Source: Nomia melanderi
Taxonomy: Eukaryota > Arthropoda > Insecta > Hymenoptera > Halictidae
Assembly: GCF_051020985.1 (NCBI RefSeq)
Contig: NC_135009.1
Location: 17,364,606 to 17,428,605 of the forward strand
Direction of reading: 5' to 3'
Length of the DNA stretch: 64,000 nucleotides
This document shows positions 39,101-49,134 of the stretch, in pieces. The position numbers and the translations under genes were made by a program. The notes beneath the pieces were generated by a model that saw only the letters and a list, made by a program, of their open reading frames with translations, had not been told where the DNA came from and did no database searches. Numbering within the stretch: the stretch's first letter is position 1; every line of letters starts with the position of its first letter.

Positions 39101-40092
39101 TTCTCTTCAATTTCCCGCCTGATCAGGTAACATCGACCGGTCAGCCGTTCTGGTCCGGGCCTAAGAGGTGCCCCGAACCGCTCGCGTTCAGTGTCAACGA
39201 TCCGCTGCATTTAGACTACATCGTAGCTGCCGCTAACCTGAAGGCGAAGGTCTACGGAATCCCTACAAACAGGAATCGCGAGGAAATCGCTAGGATCGTC
39301 AGTACCGTCAAGGTGCCAGACTTCACGCCGAAGTCCGGCGTGAAGATTCCCGAGACGGACTCGCAGGTTCAAGTATCCAACGGCAGTGGCAACGTGGACC
39401 ACGAGAGACTGAACCAGCTGCAAGAGGAGCTCCCGAAGATCGACGAGCTGAACGGTTTAGTGATCTATCCTCAGGAGTTCGAGAAGGACGACGACACCAA
39501 CTTCCACATAGATTTCATCGTGGCCGCTTCAAATCTCCGCGCTACCAACTACAAAATCCCGCCCGCCGATAGGCATAAGAGCAAACTCATCGCCGGCAAA
39601 ATAATACCGGCGATCGCGACCACCACGTCCGTCGTGGCTGGCTTGGTATGCCTCGAATTGATCAAGCTGACGCGCGGCGTTAGAGACTTGTCCGTGTACA
39701 AGAACGGTTTCGTGAACTTGGCGCTGCCGTTCTTCGGATTCTCCGAGCCCATCGCCGCGCCGAAATTGAAGTACTACGACACAGAATGGACTCTGTGGGA
39801 TCGGTTCGAGGTGAAGGGAGAGCTGACGCTCAAGGAGTTCTTGGACTACTTCAAGGAGCATCATAATCTGGAGGTCACCATGCTGTCGCAGGGTGTATGC
39901 ATGCTGTACTCGTTCTTCATGGCGAAACCGAAGTGTCAAGAGCGCATGGGACTGTTGATGTCGGAGGTAGTTAAGAAGGTGTCGAAAAAGAAGCTGGAGC
40001 CGCACGTACGCGCTTTGGTATTCGAACTCTGCTGTAACGACTCCGATGGTAACGACGTGGAAGTCCCATACGTACGCTACACCTTGCCCTGA
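36157..40092 (+). CDS. UBA1: Ubiquitin-activating enzyme E1 (2 coding exons, 1049 aa)
   Basis: Exons 36157-36523 and 37310-40092 join in phase (GCAGACATAG, then GT AAA AAT). The enzyme adenylates the ubiquitin C-terminus with ATP, takes it as a thioester and passes it to E2 enzymes, in nucleus and cytosol. Length matches animal UBA1. Visible parts: a disordered N-terminus with a basic AKKRRV cluster (15-20), inactive adenylation half beginning DEGLYSRQLYVLG, active adenylation half with nucleotide loop GAGAIG (from residue 471) and DMDLIEKSNLNRQFLFR, catalytic Cys627 in SIPICTLKNFPN, and a C-terminal ubiquitin-fold domain ending YVRYTLP. A second in-frame Met (36) begins MAKNGS, equivalent to the short human isoform start. 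The main exon is unusually long (2.8 kb). Confidence 0.97.
36524..37309 (+). other. UBA1 intron 1
   Basis: A 786-bp intron with donor GTGAGC and acceptor TTGTCTTTCAG. It holds a run of about 23 T at 36606-36628 and otherwise AT-rich unique sequence. A short coding extension past the donor is probably not used, because joining at 37310 restores the family sequence exactly. Confidence 0.9.
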
Positions 40093-41583
40093 AGGCTCGT
40101 CGATGTTGCCGGTTAACGAGAAATGTCTACTTAACTGACTTAGCGGTAGTAATTTCTACAAATTTCTATTTTACAATACGGTACAGGAGAATATTAATCT
40201 TCGTCTATGTAAGGCTCTCAAAGTAAAGATTCATTTTTATCGCCGACATGCTTCGTAGCATTTCATAGGAAGCGACCGCGGGATTCACTGAGTTGATCTT
40301 ACTATGATCTCCCTTTTGCTGATAATCGACTTTGAGGCTGTATATCAGAAATCTTTCGTATTCTCTTCTCTTCTCTTCTCTCTCTCACTTTTTCTTTTCT
40401 TCGTTGTTGCTCCTGTGAAGACCTTAAATTTCGTTTGCTAAAGTGTTCATTTTTCTTTTCTTTTTCTTTTTTTTTTTTTTTTTTGTTGTCTCTCGATTAG
40501 CGATGTTTCTCGGAAAAGAGAAAAATTTATAAAAGATAAAAATATACGTCTAGATCTAAATGCGATTCGAACTGTCGATAAAGAGATAAGGGGATATACA
40601 AATTTGTACAAGATAATCCGTACTAATAATGTTTCCGTGATGTTCGAAATAATAATGGATACGATAAACTGCGCTGCTAAAGAGTCCATATTGGATTACA
40701 AAGGGAATTGTCATGGTAAGAATTTTCTTGGGACTCACCCCCTTCACGACTTTATGTATAGAATCAAATGTAAATTACTGAACGATAAACTCAATGATCC
40801 TTAGACGCATAACGCTAGCACATTAATAATATAGACCATAGATAATCGTGAGATTAAACGAGCGCAGAATGTATCGTTGCCTCCGGCGATTTCTTCGTTT
40901 CTTTCCGTTCTCGGTTAATTCTCTGTCATGGCCGTGCGCGAGCGATCTTTCTCTCCCCCTTTCCCCACCACGTCCATTCTTGTCCTTAGGATTCTCTTTG
41001 CTGTCAAGCTCGATATTTTAAGATTTCATGTATTCGATGGGTTGTCAACAGTCTTGATTTGTCCGCTTTATTTGTCGAACATCGAATGAACTATTGGCTA
41101 AGGCTGTTTGTTGTTACGGAAGATGCTGCATTTAAATTTCTAAGAACACGATTTTGGAAAAAGCTTCGAAAGATATAAAAAAAATTAAATAAATAAAGAT
41201 AAATAAAAAATAAAATGAATTGCACACTTTAGACCAAGGAAATACAAAAATAAAAAAAGGATGATATTTTGTTAATTTTAGGATAATGCGGATATTTATT
41301 GTATTATTTTATCAATAGATAATAAATAGATGTGTTTGAATTTCAAGAGACATGAGAAATATAGTATCGAAAAGTAAAACTGTGTCTTTCTTTGTTTCGT
41401 TACGTTCGTTTTGACAAATGGAAACCTCAAGATAAACAAAATAAACATTACCAGGTTGAATAAAATATTCAAACGTTAACGGATATTCGTCGGGTACGTT
41501 ACGAATTTGAAATTCAGTTTAGTTCTCGAACATGGCGTAGCGGTGTGGTGGTTTCTGTGACGCATTATGTAAAGGTTAGAAAC
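40093..41583. other. UBA1 3' UTR and LIG1 promoter interval
   Basis: It starts with the probable UBA1 3' UTR, with CT-rich (40360-40386) and poly-T (about 40464-40485) tracts. Overlapping AATAAA hexamers stand at 41192-41207. The last 380 bases lead to LIG1 and include a tiny upstream frame ATG GCG TAG at 41532-41540. No further gene seen. Confidence 0.6.
41192..41207 (+). terminator. Candidate polyadenylation signals for UBA1
   Basis: Two AATAAA hexamers (41192 and 41202) in an A-rich stretch, about 1.1 kb after the UBA1 stop. An earlier non-canonical site could be used instead. Confidence 0.45.
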
Positions 41584-41592
41584 GGCGCGAAA
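41584..41592 (-). promoter_or_regulatory. E2F-like site abutting the LIG1 start codon
   Basis: GGCGCGAAA here is the reverse complement of TTTCGCGCC, a full match to the E2F consensus. It lies directly before the LIG1 ATG. E2F controls replication genes at G1/S in animals, so LIG1 is a fitting target. Function is inferred from motif and position. Confidence 0.55.
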
Positions 41593-44500
41593 ATGGCACA
41601 GCGTAGCATAACGTAAGTAGGATTAAAGAAAATCACTACTGCGTAGTATACAATCCTATTTCGGCAAATTTGAAAGAACAAAGCTATTCTGTACGATTCT
41701 TGTGCTTTATTTTGGTAATAAATTGTAGGGCCTTTTTCACAAAGTCGACTACGAAGAAGAATGGCAGTGAGACAAATAATTCAAGGTATAAATAGCTTAA
41801 TACTTTATTATCGCGTCAGAGTTTGTTATATTATGCTCAGATTTGTCACACTCTGCACCCGAGTGAATACATATTACATTTTCTCGCGTTCCGTGTCCGT
41901 AAATAAAATACTTCAGTTGAACGGTGCTTTGCGTTCATCGATGAAATATGTTTTTAATTGGAAATATACCGATAGCAAATCTAATGACAATGGAGAACGA
42001 GATAGTCCAGGTAATTCTAAACGAAAGCGGGATAATAGCTCGGATAACAGTGAATCTTCCAGGTGAGTAGAATCATAACTACAATTTTTAAAAGTATATT
42101 GGATGGATGATGAAATTACATATTCTTAATATTCTATAATGCTTTTAATATACCAGGTACAATAATTTTGTTTGCAGTCCTCCACTTGCTAAGAAAGTAG
42201 AAAATAGTTCTTCGAAGACATCAGGAACTACTTCACCGGTAAAGAAGGCTAATGGTAGAATAATTTTTTAATTCAAAATTTAAAGGTCAAAGAAATGTTT
42301 AAAATACGTATTATACTGTACTGATGTTTAAGGAAAAACATCTAAAATTAAGTTGTCACCTGTGACACCTAAAGAAAATGAGAAGAGGAAGGCAAAAACT
42401 CCACTTACCGCTTCTAAGAAGAAAAAGAAGGTAGAAGAGGTAAAGGGTACACCCAAGAAAAATAGTACAAAAAAGAAAACTGTGGAAAAGGAAAATATAA
42501 ATCAAACAAAGAAAGATTCAGGTTTAGAACAGAAAAAGGGGACAGCTTCTTCAAACAACGAATCATCAAAATCCTCTTCAGATGAGTCTAGTGAAACGAA
42601 ATCAAAACAAAATACTAAAAAAGTGGTCAAAAAAAGATTAAGGATAATAGCACCTGTTGATGATTCTAGTGACGAAGATGGTCACTTACCTGTGAAGGTA
42701 TTTATTCGTTATATAAAATAAATAACTGTAACTCCTATGCAATGACTATGTATTACAATTAACAGATACCATGCAGTCCAGAAAAAGAAAGTGTTAGCGA
42801 CCAAGAAACAAATGCTCCTAATGAAGAAAATGAATCTAACAATGAGATAGAGGAAGTTACCGAAAGTAATGAAAAAGAAGAAGATGAAAAACAAAAAGAT
42901 GAGAAACAAGAAGAACAAACAGAAAAGCCTGTCAAGAAGATACATAATTTCTTTGGTATGCATCATCGTAGTGATAAAAGCAGATAAGGATTTTAATGTA
43001 ATCATATTTTTTAGCTCCTAACAAAAAGGAAAATGGGAAAGATAGCAATATAGATAAAAAAAAGACTGCAAGCCATTCTTATAATCCTAGTATATCTAAT
43101 TATAATCCAATAAAGGATGCATTCTGGAAACAGGGTGAAAAGTAATATTGTTTTATTTTTGGTGACTACTTCAATTTGTATGTAAATATAAATACATTAT
43201 TTGAAATTTTCGTAGGGTTCCATACATCGCGCTAACGCGGACACTAGAACTGATAGAGGACACAAGCGCTCGATTAAAAATAGTAGAAATTCTGTCCAAT
43301 TACTTTAGATCCGTTATAGCTTTAAGTCCAAATGACTTGCTTCCAAGTGTATATTTGTGTCTCAATCAACTGGCACCGGCTTATGAAGGTATGTATTAGG
43401 TCACAGCATAATTATGTTCGCTCATGTTATTGGTAATATTTTGTTTATAGTATTAATTTTATGAAACAATGAAACGATAATCTGGGATTCTTAGGAACAC
43501 GTTATGACAATGTACTTACAACACTATATTTTTGTCCTAAGAATTTACATACATGATTATATTTAAGGAATTGAATTGGGTGTAGCAGAAACGAATCTTA
43601 TGAAAGCTATAGCACAATGTACTGGTAGAACATTAGCTCAAATAAAAGCTGATGTACAACAAGTTGGAGATTTGGGCATTGTAGCGGAGGGAAGTCGTTC
43701 CAATCAGAGGACGATGTTTCAACCAGCCCCTTTGACAATATCAACTGTATACACTAAACTGAAGGAAATTGCTCAAATGACTGGCAATTCGGTATGAAAC
43801 TTAAAAACTGATCCTAACCTGGAATTATAGCGATTGTACTGATGTGCGAATATAACATTTCTTTACAGTCTTTATCTAAGAAACTGGATAAAATTCAGAC
43901 ACTTTTTGTAGCATGTCGATTCACCGAAGCCAGATATTTAATTAGGTCTTTAGCTGGCAAGCTTCGAATTGGTTTGGCTGAACAGTCTGTATTACAGGTA
44001 AGTAAATCTGCATCCTAACTAAAAGATCAGAGCATTAATCATCATTACTTGCAGGCGTTAGCGTTAGCGTGCACAATGACTCCGCCAGAGCAGGGCTCAC
44101 CGCCGGAAATATTGGATACAAGTAAAAAGATGTCTAGCGATGCTTTCAAGCAAAAGTATGATGAGACAGCGCTTATCCTTAAAACAACATACTGGTAAGA
44201 GTTCTTTATTACAATTGATTTTCAACCTGCACTACTAATTTTTTATTTATATTTGTAGCGAATGTCCCAATTATGATAAAATCATTCCTGTTTTACTGAA
44301 AGAGGGGATTAAGAAATTACCTGAGAAGTGCAAAATTACACCCGGTGTCCCTATGAAACCGATGTTAGCGCATCCGACTAAAGGTGTACAGGAAGTTCTA
44401 ACACGTTTCGAGGGATTGAAATTCACTTGTGAATGGAAATACGATGGGGAAAGGGCGCAGATACATCTCGCTGAAGATGGTGATATTAGTATTTATAGTA

Positions 44501-45699
44501 GAAATCAGGAAAACAATACTAGTAAGTATCCTGATATTATTGGACGATTCAGTAAAACGAAAGGGGAAGATGTTAAAAGTTGCATCCTCGACTGCGAAGC
44601 GGTTGCTTGGGATACCGAGAAACAACAAATACTACCATTTCAAATACTTAGTACCAGAAAGCGCAAGGTAAATGAAATTGTGAAAAAATTCCTAGCGGAA
44701 AATTAACGCAGAACCTTAATTTACTGTTTTATTATAGGACGCGACCGAGGCAGATATTAAAGTACAAGTATGTGTATTTATATTCGATTTATTATACTTA
44801 AATGGAGAACCACTAGTGAAAGAACCCTTCATAAAACGTCGCGAGTTGTTGAAGACGCATTTTAAAGAATCAGATGGAGAATGGAAATTTGCAACTAGCT
44901 TAGACACCACTAAAATGGAAGAAGTACAGGACTTCTTAGACGAGTCGGTTAAGGGTGAGTCTATACCTTTATCAGGAAAATGGATAGATATTATTTGAAT
45001 GATCTTTATATAGGCAATTGCGAGGGTCTCATGGTGAAAACCTTGGAGCAAGAAGCTACGTATGAGATAGCTAAACGTTCTCGAAATTGGTTGAAGTTGA
45101 AGAAAGATTATTTGGATGGTGTAGGCGATACATTAGATGTAGTAGTTATCGGAGGATACATAGGGAAAGGGAAAAGAACGGGAACTTACGGAGGATTTCT
45201 TTTGGCATGTTACGATAAAGAAAATGAAGAATATCAAAGCATCTGCAAGGTGAGCATTGTTTTCACTGTAAACATTTTTATAACACAAAACCGGTACAGT
45301 CCATCATTTTTATTTGATTTTATTTAGATTGGTACTGGATTCAGCGAAGAAGATCTTCAAAAACACACTGAATCTTTGAAAGAGCACATAGTATCGCAGC
45401 CAAAGTCTTACTATCGATACGACACGTCTCATCAACCTGATCACTGGTTTGAACCAGTTCAAGTTTGGGAAATAAAGTGTGCAGATTTGTCTCTGTCACC
45501 TGCTCACAGGGCAGCCATGGGTATCGTTGACCCAGAAAAGGGAATCTCTTTAAGATTCCCTCGATTCATTCGTATCCGCGATGATAAAAATGCAGAAGAA
45601 GCCACATCGGCGCAACAAGTAGCTTCGATGTACAGCAGTCAAGAGCAAGTCAAAAATCAAGCGTCAGGAACGAAAGCTACAGAGGAAGATTTCTATTAA
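41593..45699 (+). CDS. LIG1: DNA ligase I, ATP-dependent (15 coding exons, 940 aa)
   Basis: Exons: 41593-41612, 41729-41785, 41976-42062, 42178-42254, 42333-42697, 42766-42955, 43015-43141, 43216-43388, 43568-43791, 43869-43997, 44055-44194, 44259-44667, 44738-44954, 45014-45249, 45328-45699; all GT-AG and in phase. It seals nicks between Okazaki fragments and in repair, in the nucleus. The N-terminus MAQRSITAFF is a PCNA-binding PIP box (QxxIxxFF). Residues about 20-290 are Lys/Ser/Glu-rich and disordered, with a second FF motif (KKIHNFFAP, 259-267). The DNA-binding domain starts near 295 (KVPYIALTRTLELIED). Catalytic Lys590 lies in EWKYDGERAQ; LDCEAVAWD, CEGLMVKTL and WLKLKKDYL are further nucleotidyltransferase motifs; the OB domain follows. 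Tiny exon 1 (20 nt) is chosen because it alone gives the PIP box. Confidence 0.95.
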
Positions 45700-45783
45700 A
45701 TATATACGGAAAACTTTTTACGCTACTGAACGAATATTTTATATTTTTTTAAAGAAATTATTTAATTATTCGTTTAATGATTA

Positions 45784-45793
45784 AATAAATAAA
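45784..45793 (+). terminator. Candidate polyadenylation signal for LIG1
   Basis: Overlapping AATAAATAAA about 85 bases after the LIG1 stop codon. Confidence 0.7.
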
Positions 45794-45835
45794 TTAAAAA
45801 TATCCTCTCAGTGTTTCAGTTTTGTCCCCTTATAC

Positions 45836-46270
45836 GATAGTCTTTATTGTTTCTTGTGTTCGTACTAAGTTGTGAGCAAATCTATTAGGAGCACATAAAG
45901 TTACCAAGCCGTTCCTTCTATCCTTTTCATACAATCGTCTTCCTCTGTTATGAAGCTCCACTGTTATCATGTGTTCCTAATAACTTGCGACCAAAGATCA
46001 CAGGATTTTATAATGAAAGTTAGTAATACATCATGTTTGTCCTTCTCAAATAAAGGACTCTCTTTCTTTTATCGCTCTTCTGTCATCATGTGCTCCTAAT
46101 AACGTACGAACAAAAATTACAGTGTTTTATAATGAAAGTTAGTATTACATATTTCTTGTCTTCCTCACACGATTGACTCTCTTCGCTTCAAGGCTCTTCT
46201 ACCGTCATGTATTCCTAATAACTTTCAAGCACAAATCACAAGAGTTTATAACTAAAACTAGTAGTAGAAT
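45836..46270 (+). repeat. Degenerate tandem repeat, unit about 120 bp, three copies plus an inverted fragment
   Basis: The blocks TCATGTGTTCCTAATAAC, TCATGTGCTCCTAATAAC and TCATGTATTCCTAATAAC recur near 45968, 46086 and 46205. Each is followed by an A-rich ACAAAxATCACA block and TTTATAATGAAAGTTAGTA or a variant. A reversed piece (TATTAGGAGCACATAA) lies at about 45884-45900. No coding potential. Confidence 0.75.
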
Positions 46271-46336
46271 TCTGCCATTTTTCCACTATACCCTTGGAAC
46301 TTTAACTCTCACTATACTTCTAGGACCTTTAAATCT

Positions 46337-46573
46337 CCCCAAAATGGCTCAAAAGCTCAAAACTCCAATACAACTAGACTCAAATTAAAAAAGCTCTTAT
46401 TTTTAGATCTCTCGGAGCTCTGCCCAACTGGCTCGAAAGCTCGAAAGCTCGAAAGCTCGAAAGCTCGAAAGCTCGCACTATTACTATTACAGTTCAAAAA
46501 ATTGAAAATTTTAGATTTTTTTACTTGGAGCGCCGTGCCAGTAGAGCTTTCGAGCTTTTGAGTCATTTTTGGG
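46337..46573 (+). repeat. Inverted-repeat element with 8-bp tandem core
   Basis: CCCCAAAATGGCTCAAAAGC at 46337 is mirrored by GCTTTTGAGTCATTTTTGGG ending at 46573, so the 237-bp segment has imperfect terminal inverted repeats of about 22 bp. Inside, 46431-46475 is a tandem run of GCTCGAAA (5.6 units). It is probably a miniature element or a fold-back repeat. Confidence 0.65.
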
Positions 46574-46669
46574 ATTTATTTCAGAACGTTTCATTGTGCT
46601 CCTTTCGGGACAGTTATAAATAAAAAAACTACGAAGCAGAACTCCTACGAGAAACCTTTGGAACGCCTG

Positions 46670-46985
46670 CGAGAGACCTCCGGAATCGGTGTGAGGAAAC
46701 CCTTAAAGCGTTGCGTCATTCGCAGTCGGTGTGAGAAACGCCTTTAACTGTTGTGAGAGACCTACGCAGTCGGTGTGAGAAACCCCTTAAACTGTTGCGA
46801 GAGACCTACGCAGTCGTTGTGAGAAACCCTTTAAACTGTTGTGAGAGACCTACGCAGTCGGTGTGAGAAACCCTTTAAACTGTTGTGAGAGACCTACGCA
46901 GTCTGTGTGAGAAACCCCTTAAACTGTTGTGAGAAACCCTTTAAACCGTTGTGAAAAACCTACGCAGTTGGTGTGAGAAACCCCT
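46670..46985 (+). repeat. 44-bp minisatellite (left outer arm of a palindrome)
   Basis: About seven degenerate units, each containing GTGTGAGAAACCC(C/T)TTAAAC and then TGTTGTGAGAGACCTACGCA. Reversed relatives lie at 48367-48462. Confidence 0.85.
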
Positions 46986-47505
46986 TAAACTTGTGCAAGA
47001 GACCCCCTCGAACCCCCACGAGAGACCACTCAGACCCCCACGAGAAATACCCAAATTCAAACGAGAGACCCCCTCGAACCCCCACGAGAGACCACTCAGA
47101 CCTCCACGAGAAATACCCAAATTCAAACGAGAGACCCCCTCGAACCCCCAAAATTTAAACGAGAGACCCCTTCGAACCCCCTAAATTTAAACGAGAGACC
47201 CCCTCGAACCCCCAAAATTTAAACGAGAGACCCCTTCGAACCCCCAAAATTCAAACGAGAGACCCCTTCGAACCCCCACGAGAGACCACTCAGACCTCCA
47301 CGAGAAATACCCAAATTCAAACGAGAGACCCCCTCGAACCCCCAAAATTTAAACGAGAGACCCCTTCGAACCCCCCAAATTTAAACGAGAGACCCCCTCG
47401 AACCCCCAAAATTTAAACGAGAGACCCCTTCGAACCCCCAAAATTTAAGTGAGAGACCCCCTCGAACCCCCAAAATTTAAACGAGAGACCCCCTCGAACC
47501 CCCTT
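46986..47505 (+). repeat. 32-bp minisatellite (left inner arm)
   Basis: About sixteen units, mostly GAGAGACCCC(C/T)TCGAACCCC followed by CAAAATTTAAAC, with variants carrying ACGAGAGACCACTCAGACC. All frames stay open over long stretches because the unit lacks stops. I treat the Pro/Arg-rich frames as non-coding. Confidence 0.9.
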
Positions 47506-47790
47506 TTTGGGTGTTTCTCGACGGGGTCTGAAGGGTCTCTCGTGGGGGTTCGAGGGGGTCTCTCACTTAAATTTTGGGGGTTCGAGGGGGTCTCTCGTTT
47601 AAATTTTGGGGGTTCGAGAGGGTCTCTCGTTTGAATTTGGGTATTTTTCGTGGGAGTCTGAGTGGTCTCTCGTGGGGGTTCGAGGGGGTCTCTCGCTGAC
47701 ATCTCGTGGTCTCTCGCGGGGATCTGAGAGGTCTCTCGCTGAACTCTTGTGGTATCTCGCGGAGTTCCGAGGGGTACATCACTGGGAGTT
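47506..47790 (-). repeat. 32-bp minisatellite, inverted (right inner arm)
   Basis: The same unit runs in reverse orientation (GTTTAAATTTTGGGGG, then TTCGAGGGGGTCTCTC), starting abruptly at the TTTTTGGG junction near 47505. Toward 47.7-47.8 kb the units decay. With the left arm it can form a long fold-back. Confidence 0.9.
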
Positions 47791-48126
47791 CGATGGTGGT
47801 TTATACGATAATAATTTATAACAAAATAATTTTTAAAGTTCCCGCCCATATCCTGGATTAATAGTGCCATCTATTTATAAATGGCTCAAACTTCTAGCCA
47901 AACAGTATCATACATTTTCAACTAGGTGACGCTAGCATATCTCGACAAAAAATTTGTTACTAAAAATTGTTTAACTATACATTTTAAATTCTTTTGTTCA
48001 TTGTTTCTATTATTTTTATAAATATTCATTAAGAAACAAACCGTCATACAAGTTTCAACATTGTAATTTAATAAACATTATAAATAAATTATATATTGAA
48101 TAAACGCGCCATAAATGCTGGATTGG
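47791..48126. other. AT-rich spacer within the palindrome
   Basis: Unique AT-rich sequence. It includes a partial relative of the next element: CCATCTATTTATAAATGG then CTCAAACTTCTAGCCAAAC at about 47868-47903. Confidence 0.5.
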
Positions 48127-48357
48127 TGCGCCACCTATTCGGAGAACGCTGAAACTTCTCGCCAAATGTTAACAGCGTGTCTCCGCCAGATGGCGTCACC
48201 GAGTTTTACTAAGTCGGTACTATTTGTCAAGAAATTTCAACGCTCCGGTCATAGATGGCGCCACAAATATATAGCTGAATACTGGTTGTGCCATCTGGCG
48301 AAGACAAGATAGTACTATTTGGCTAGAAGTTTCAGCGATTAGTGAATAGATGGCGCA
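48127..48357 (+). repeat. Miniature inverted-repeat element with 41-bp ends
   Basis: The left arm 48127-48167 (TGCGCCACCTATTC, then GCTGAAACTTCTCGCCAAAT) is mirrored by the right arm 48317-48357 (ATTTGGCTAGAAGTTTCAGC, then GAATAGATGGCGCA). A second inner pair is CCGCCAGATGGCG and CGCCATCTGGCG. The element is 231 bp and non-coding. The superfamily is not clear. Confidence 0.75.
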
Positions 48358-48366
48358 CATAGATAC

Positions 48367-48462
48367 AACAAGGGTTTCTCACACCGAATACTTGGATATC
48401 TCGCGGCGGTTTAAAGGGTTTCTCACACCGATTCAGGGGGCTCTTGCAATAGTTTAAGGAAT
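48367..48462 (-). repeat. 44-bp minisatellite, inverted (right outer arm)
   Basis: Two to three units in reverse orientation, with GGTTTCTCACACCGA twice and GGTTTAAAGG, matching the reverse complement of the 46.7-47.0 kb units. Confidence 0.8.
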
Positions 48463-49130
48463 TGGAAGTGGAATTTTAATAAACACAAAATTTATGAAAT
48501 ATTTGACAATAAACAATTAATTCCATAAATAAAATGTTTAACTCTGTTGCAAATTGTGAAAAGAAACAATAAAATCGTCACCACAACGGTTATACAAGAA
48601 ATTATTTTGACCAATTATACTGTTGTAAAAATTTATTCGATAAATTGTATACGCTAATGATTTTCATGTTAACAATTGAAATTTTGGCAAATAATATCGA
48701 AGTTCAATGTACATTTTTTTTTTAAATGTAACATTTCTAACAAAATTGTTAATCATTCAGGATTGAAACGTATAACACATTGTTAGGTATTATTTTCAGC
48801 TTCGGCATAATGGTTTTACATTTTTACAGAAAGATGCTAAAAGGAATACAAGTTAATAATAAAACTACCAGATTCCTGGTGTGTTCTTTCTGCAATTATT
48901 GAAAAGACGATATATATTTCTCTGAGAAATGATTGAAGAAAATTGATTTGATAGTTAAATCGAATGATAAATCAATGAAACAACTCTCTCCAGCATCCAG
49001 CAAAGACATACACAGTGTCTAAATACTACTTACCTGCCGATGATTGCATATTTTACATTTAAATGATAAATTTATCGCAGCCAATTAGCCTAACATAATC
49101 TTTCGTAGAAAATATTCTACTCGGGAGAAT
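48463..49130. other. AT-rich spacer
   Basis: AT-rich unique sequence between the palindrome and the hairpin array. No gene or repeat recognised. Confidence 0.5.
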
Positions 49131-49134
49131 GTTA

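Noticed and set aside
39529..40005. 158-residue - strand frame inside UBA1
   Set aside because: Antisense shadow of a strongly conserved coding exon.
47445..47870. Pro/Arg-rich frames on both strands in the minisatellite palindrome
   Set aside because: Frames are open on both strands and in several phases because the 32-bp unit lacks stops; inversion of the array destroys any single consistent protein.
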